Below, piece after piece: positions 61,601-64,000 of a stretch of DNA of 64,000 nucleotides. Position 1 is the first letter of the stretch. Every line of letters starts with the position of its first letter. The stretch spans positions 372,001 to 436,000 of the forward strand of contig WAEK01000009.1 of the NCBI GenBank assembly GCA_011634665.1, in the 5' to 3' direction. The position numbers and the translations under genes were made by a program. This stretch comes from Mortierella sp. BCC40632 (lineage: Eukaryota; Mortierellomycota; Mortierellomycetes; Mortierellales; Mortierellaceae). Below the pieces are notes generated by a model. The model was not told the origin of the DNA, did not search any database, and saw only the letters and a list, made by a program, of their open reading frames with translations.

Positions 61601-63844
61601 AGGGCTTTTCAAGGTATTGCGGCGATTTTTTTTTTTTTTTTTTTTGTGACTCGGATAAGATGAGTGTCCACGCCACGTTTTTTTAAGGTTCGAAAGTTCA
61701 AAAGGCAATCCAACGGTCAATCAGCAACTGTAAACTGATCACGGACGCCCTCTCTCTCTCTCTCTCTTTTTTTCCCCTCGTGCCGTGTGTGCTCTCTTTG
61801 TATCCGAGAGACCAGAGAACAGTCCTCCGCAGCCTAGATTTTTCGACGGCCCAGTTCTCACACACACCTTTGCCTCTGGCTCTCTTCACCTTGGTTTGTT
61901 CCGCTTGCAAGCACCCTTCTTCACCCTCCTCCCAGTGATGCTCCTATCTCCTTCTTGCTGTTGTCTACAGCAGTCCGCGATGGGGGTGGCTGACTCTTCT
62001 CGGCGTCCCTTCCTCCTCTCCCTCCTCTCCCTCCCCACACACGCACGCATACACAAATAGACACACGCACTCATCTGTTGTTGGGTTCACTCCTTGTGGA
62101 CGTGCGTTACACAGGCACAAGTGTTACACCACCGTCAGAGTCAAAGGAGAACTCCTCCATCCCCTATCCCCTATCCCCTTTATTCAATTGAGCAGTCGAC
62201 ACATGTAGGACAACACTCTCTGACTGCATAAGTGCTCACTGGATGAGCACAAGGAAAGAAAAAAAAAGACAGGGACCCAGTAGACACAGCCAAGAGAAGA
62301 GCGAATGAATGAGTGGTGAGCAAGAGGGTAAAGAGCAAGTATGAGGAGAGAGAGACTGGTGGAAGAGAGAGTTCCAGAAGCAATCACCCTTTCCAGAGTC
62401 CAAAGCAGAGCATTAACACTGCGGAAGTGCGAGACTCGTATATGAGTTCGTTGCAGTCCTGGCTCTCGCTCACTTCCTTCCCCAACGCTTTCTCTCGTCC
62501 TTTTTGACCTTTAGTGAAGCCTAGTGTCGATTAGAAACACCTGTTCAGCTTGCTTGGACCTCATTTGGTTTGTTTTCCAAGAAAGAAGGGATGAAGCGGA
62601 CAAAAAAAAAAAAAAAGACTCAAGTTCGAGCCCCACCTCTCCTTTTTGCTGAAGAATACGAGAAAAGTCCAGGTACAGCCCGACAAGTGTTCCCCCATTT
62701 TTTGACCAACCTCTTTTCCATCTCCGCCCAGTGTTTCGCTGATCTCATGACTGAGAAATAGTGGTCATCAAGAGCTGGCCAGGCTCGTTTATGTGAGGCG
62801 CGTTAGGCTCACTCTGACATAGAAAGGTGAAGAGCTAACAGAATGGTACGAGAGGAAGGGAGGGCGGGAGGAGCTCTAAATACCTAAGGTAGATGATGGC
62901 GCCATTCTTTGGTCTGCATGTCGGTGATCTATCGAAGGAGAGGGAAAGAGTGTCCGTGTGGTCCTCAAAATTGGAGCGTAACAAACACTAACATCTTTTT
63001 TGATACGCGATACTCCACCCCTGCCGCCCTTCACATCCATTCTGTTATGTCCACCAATTCTCATAGCATAATGTTGCCATCACGTTCTAGCCTCAGTGAG
63101 TCTCAATTGGATCGACAACGGAAGAGAGAGAAAGAGAAGAGAAGAGGAAGAGAGGGAGAAGCGAGGTGGGGATGCTGAGTGAGTAAAAGATGTTGAACAT
63201 GTACTCTTACAAACATACTACTATGCTCACCATGGAATGACGATTCCCCTGGCGGGATACCGCGGGTCGGGGATCAGGGGAGAGAGCTTGGCTTACCTGA
63301 TGATGACTATACCTGGCATCCAGCTCGCTCAACTCACTCTGCAGGAGAAATATTCCGAGCTACGGCAGGCATAGTTATGCTCTCTCCATTTCAATGCCTG
63401 AGAGAGAGATCCCTCTCTTTTTTTTTATTTTTATTATTTTTATTATTATTTTTTGCCAGCACCAAGCAGAATGTAGTTAGCCAGTCGACGGCACTAAACA
63501 AATGCAACGACCCCATCCCACGCAACCCAAACGTAACAATGCTATCATGCAGATACTCCATTGTTTTCTAATCCCCTCCGAGAAGAGGTAATCAAAATGG
63601 CTTGACTAGCCTCTCTTTTTCGCCAGTTGTGCTCAGGGCAGCAGCGCTATTGCCCTGTTACCCGTTCAGTCAAGGTAAATAGAGTATGGGACGTCAAGAA
63701 AAAAAAAGGAGCTCTCCGTTGAACTTGTCCACGCTTTTCGACTCTTTAACCACATTCGCGCGTTGACTTCTTTTTAGTTTGCCGCGATAATTTGTAATGC
63801 AAACGCACTTTCAAAGGACCAATGTAGGAACAAAAAGACACACA
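58672..63844. other. Gene-poor region, no supported gene
   Basis: Mixed low-complexity DNA with T or A tracts (about 59192, 60256-60278, 61514-61534, 61627-61645), a CT repeat at 61750-61768 and a C run near 59305. Only short unsupported frames are present. Confidence 0.45.
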
Positions 63845-63893
63845 CACATACACACATACACACATACACACATACACACATACACACATACAC
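63845..63893. repeat. (CATACACA)n short tandem repeat
   Basis: An 8-bp CATACACA unit repeated about six times near the right edge of the window. Confidence 0.85.
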
Positions 63894-64000
63894 ATCTGGT
63901 AAAACATGCACCCATACGCATAACACGAGCACACATGTACATCCTAGTCTACACACACACGCACGCATACATATCCTCCACAATTGCTCTCTTCCGACAC

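Noticed and set aside
62610..62640. AGTTCGAGCCCC, another B-box-like motif
   Set aside because: No complementary stem and no A box at tRNA distance.
63838..63893. Regular CATACACA spacing that could be read as a CRISPR-like array or telomere
   Set aside because: Units are contiguous with no spacers, and the unit is not a telomere repeat. It is a short tandem repeat.

Overview
The window is nuclear DNA of a filamentous fungus. It has short GT-AG introns, pyrimidine-rich leaders, Zn2Cys6 and GATA regulators, very long glutamine-rich proteins and dense A/T homopolymers. The gene content and repeat style fit an early-diverging Mucoromycota lineage, most likely Mortierellales. That placement is inference from style and family recognition, not from a marker gene.

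Layout from left to right: (1) 64-1261, minus: a 75-residue protein in four exons, the first only 8 nt long. (2) About 1.86-3.1 kb: a heavily decayed ORF whose end resembles the zinc-ribbon/RuvC-III tail of TnpB/Fanzor-type nucleases. (3) 3.1-11.1 kb: low-complexity intergenic DNA ending in a long CT-rich leader. (4) 11091-16141, plus: a Zn2Cys6 regulator with a PAS-like domain; its zinc cluster is split by an intron of about 1.86 kb. (5) 16.6-19.9 kb: two adjacent decayed DNA transposons, Tc1/mariner (DD34E, minus) and pogo/Tigger (plus, with terminal inverted repeats). (6) 20311-27911, plus: a predicted 2418-residue glutamine-rich protein. (7) 28117-34452, minus: a cation-chloride cotransporter (SLC12/Vhc1 type) with 7 or 8 exons, convergent with the previous gene. 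(8) 36437-37154, minus: a small secreted cysteine-containing protein. (9) 40257-46558, minus: a GATA-type transcription factor with an intron of about 3.1 kb. (10) 46.6-64 kb: a gene-poor stretch of microsatellites, homopolymers and short unsupported ORFs.

At least two genes are transcription factors, and the large poly-Q protein is probably also regulatory. The regulators have unusually large introns or flanks, a layout common for developmental or nutrient-response regulators. The cotransporter and secreted protein show no operon-like or pathway link to them. No rRNA, tRNA, CRISPR array or telomere repeat was found. I found no obviously new multi-gene system. The best leads are the Fanzor-like fossil, the two very long regulator introns, the in-frame optional exon of the cotransporter, the unrecognised poly-Q protein and the A/T tracts of up to 41 bp.
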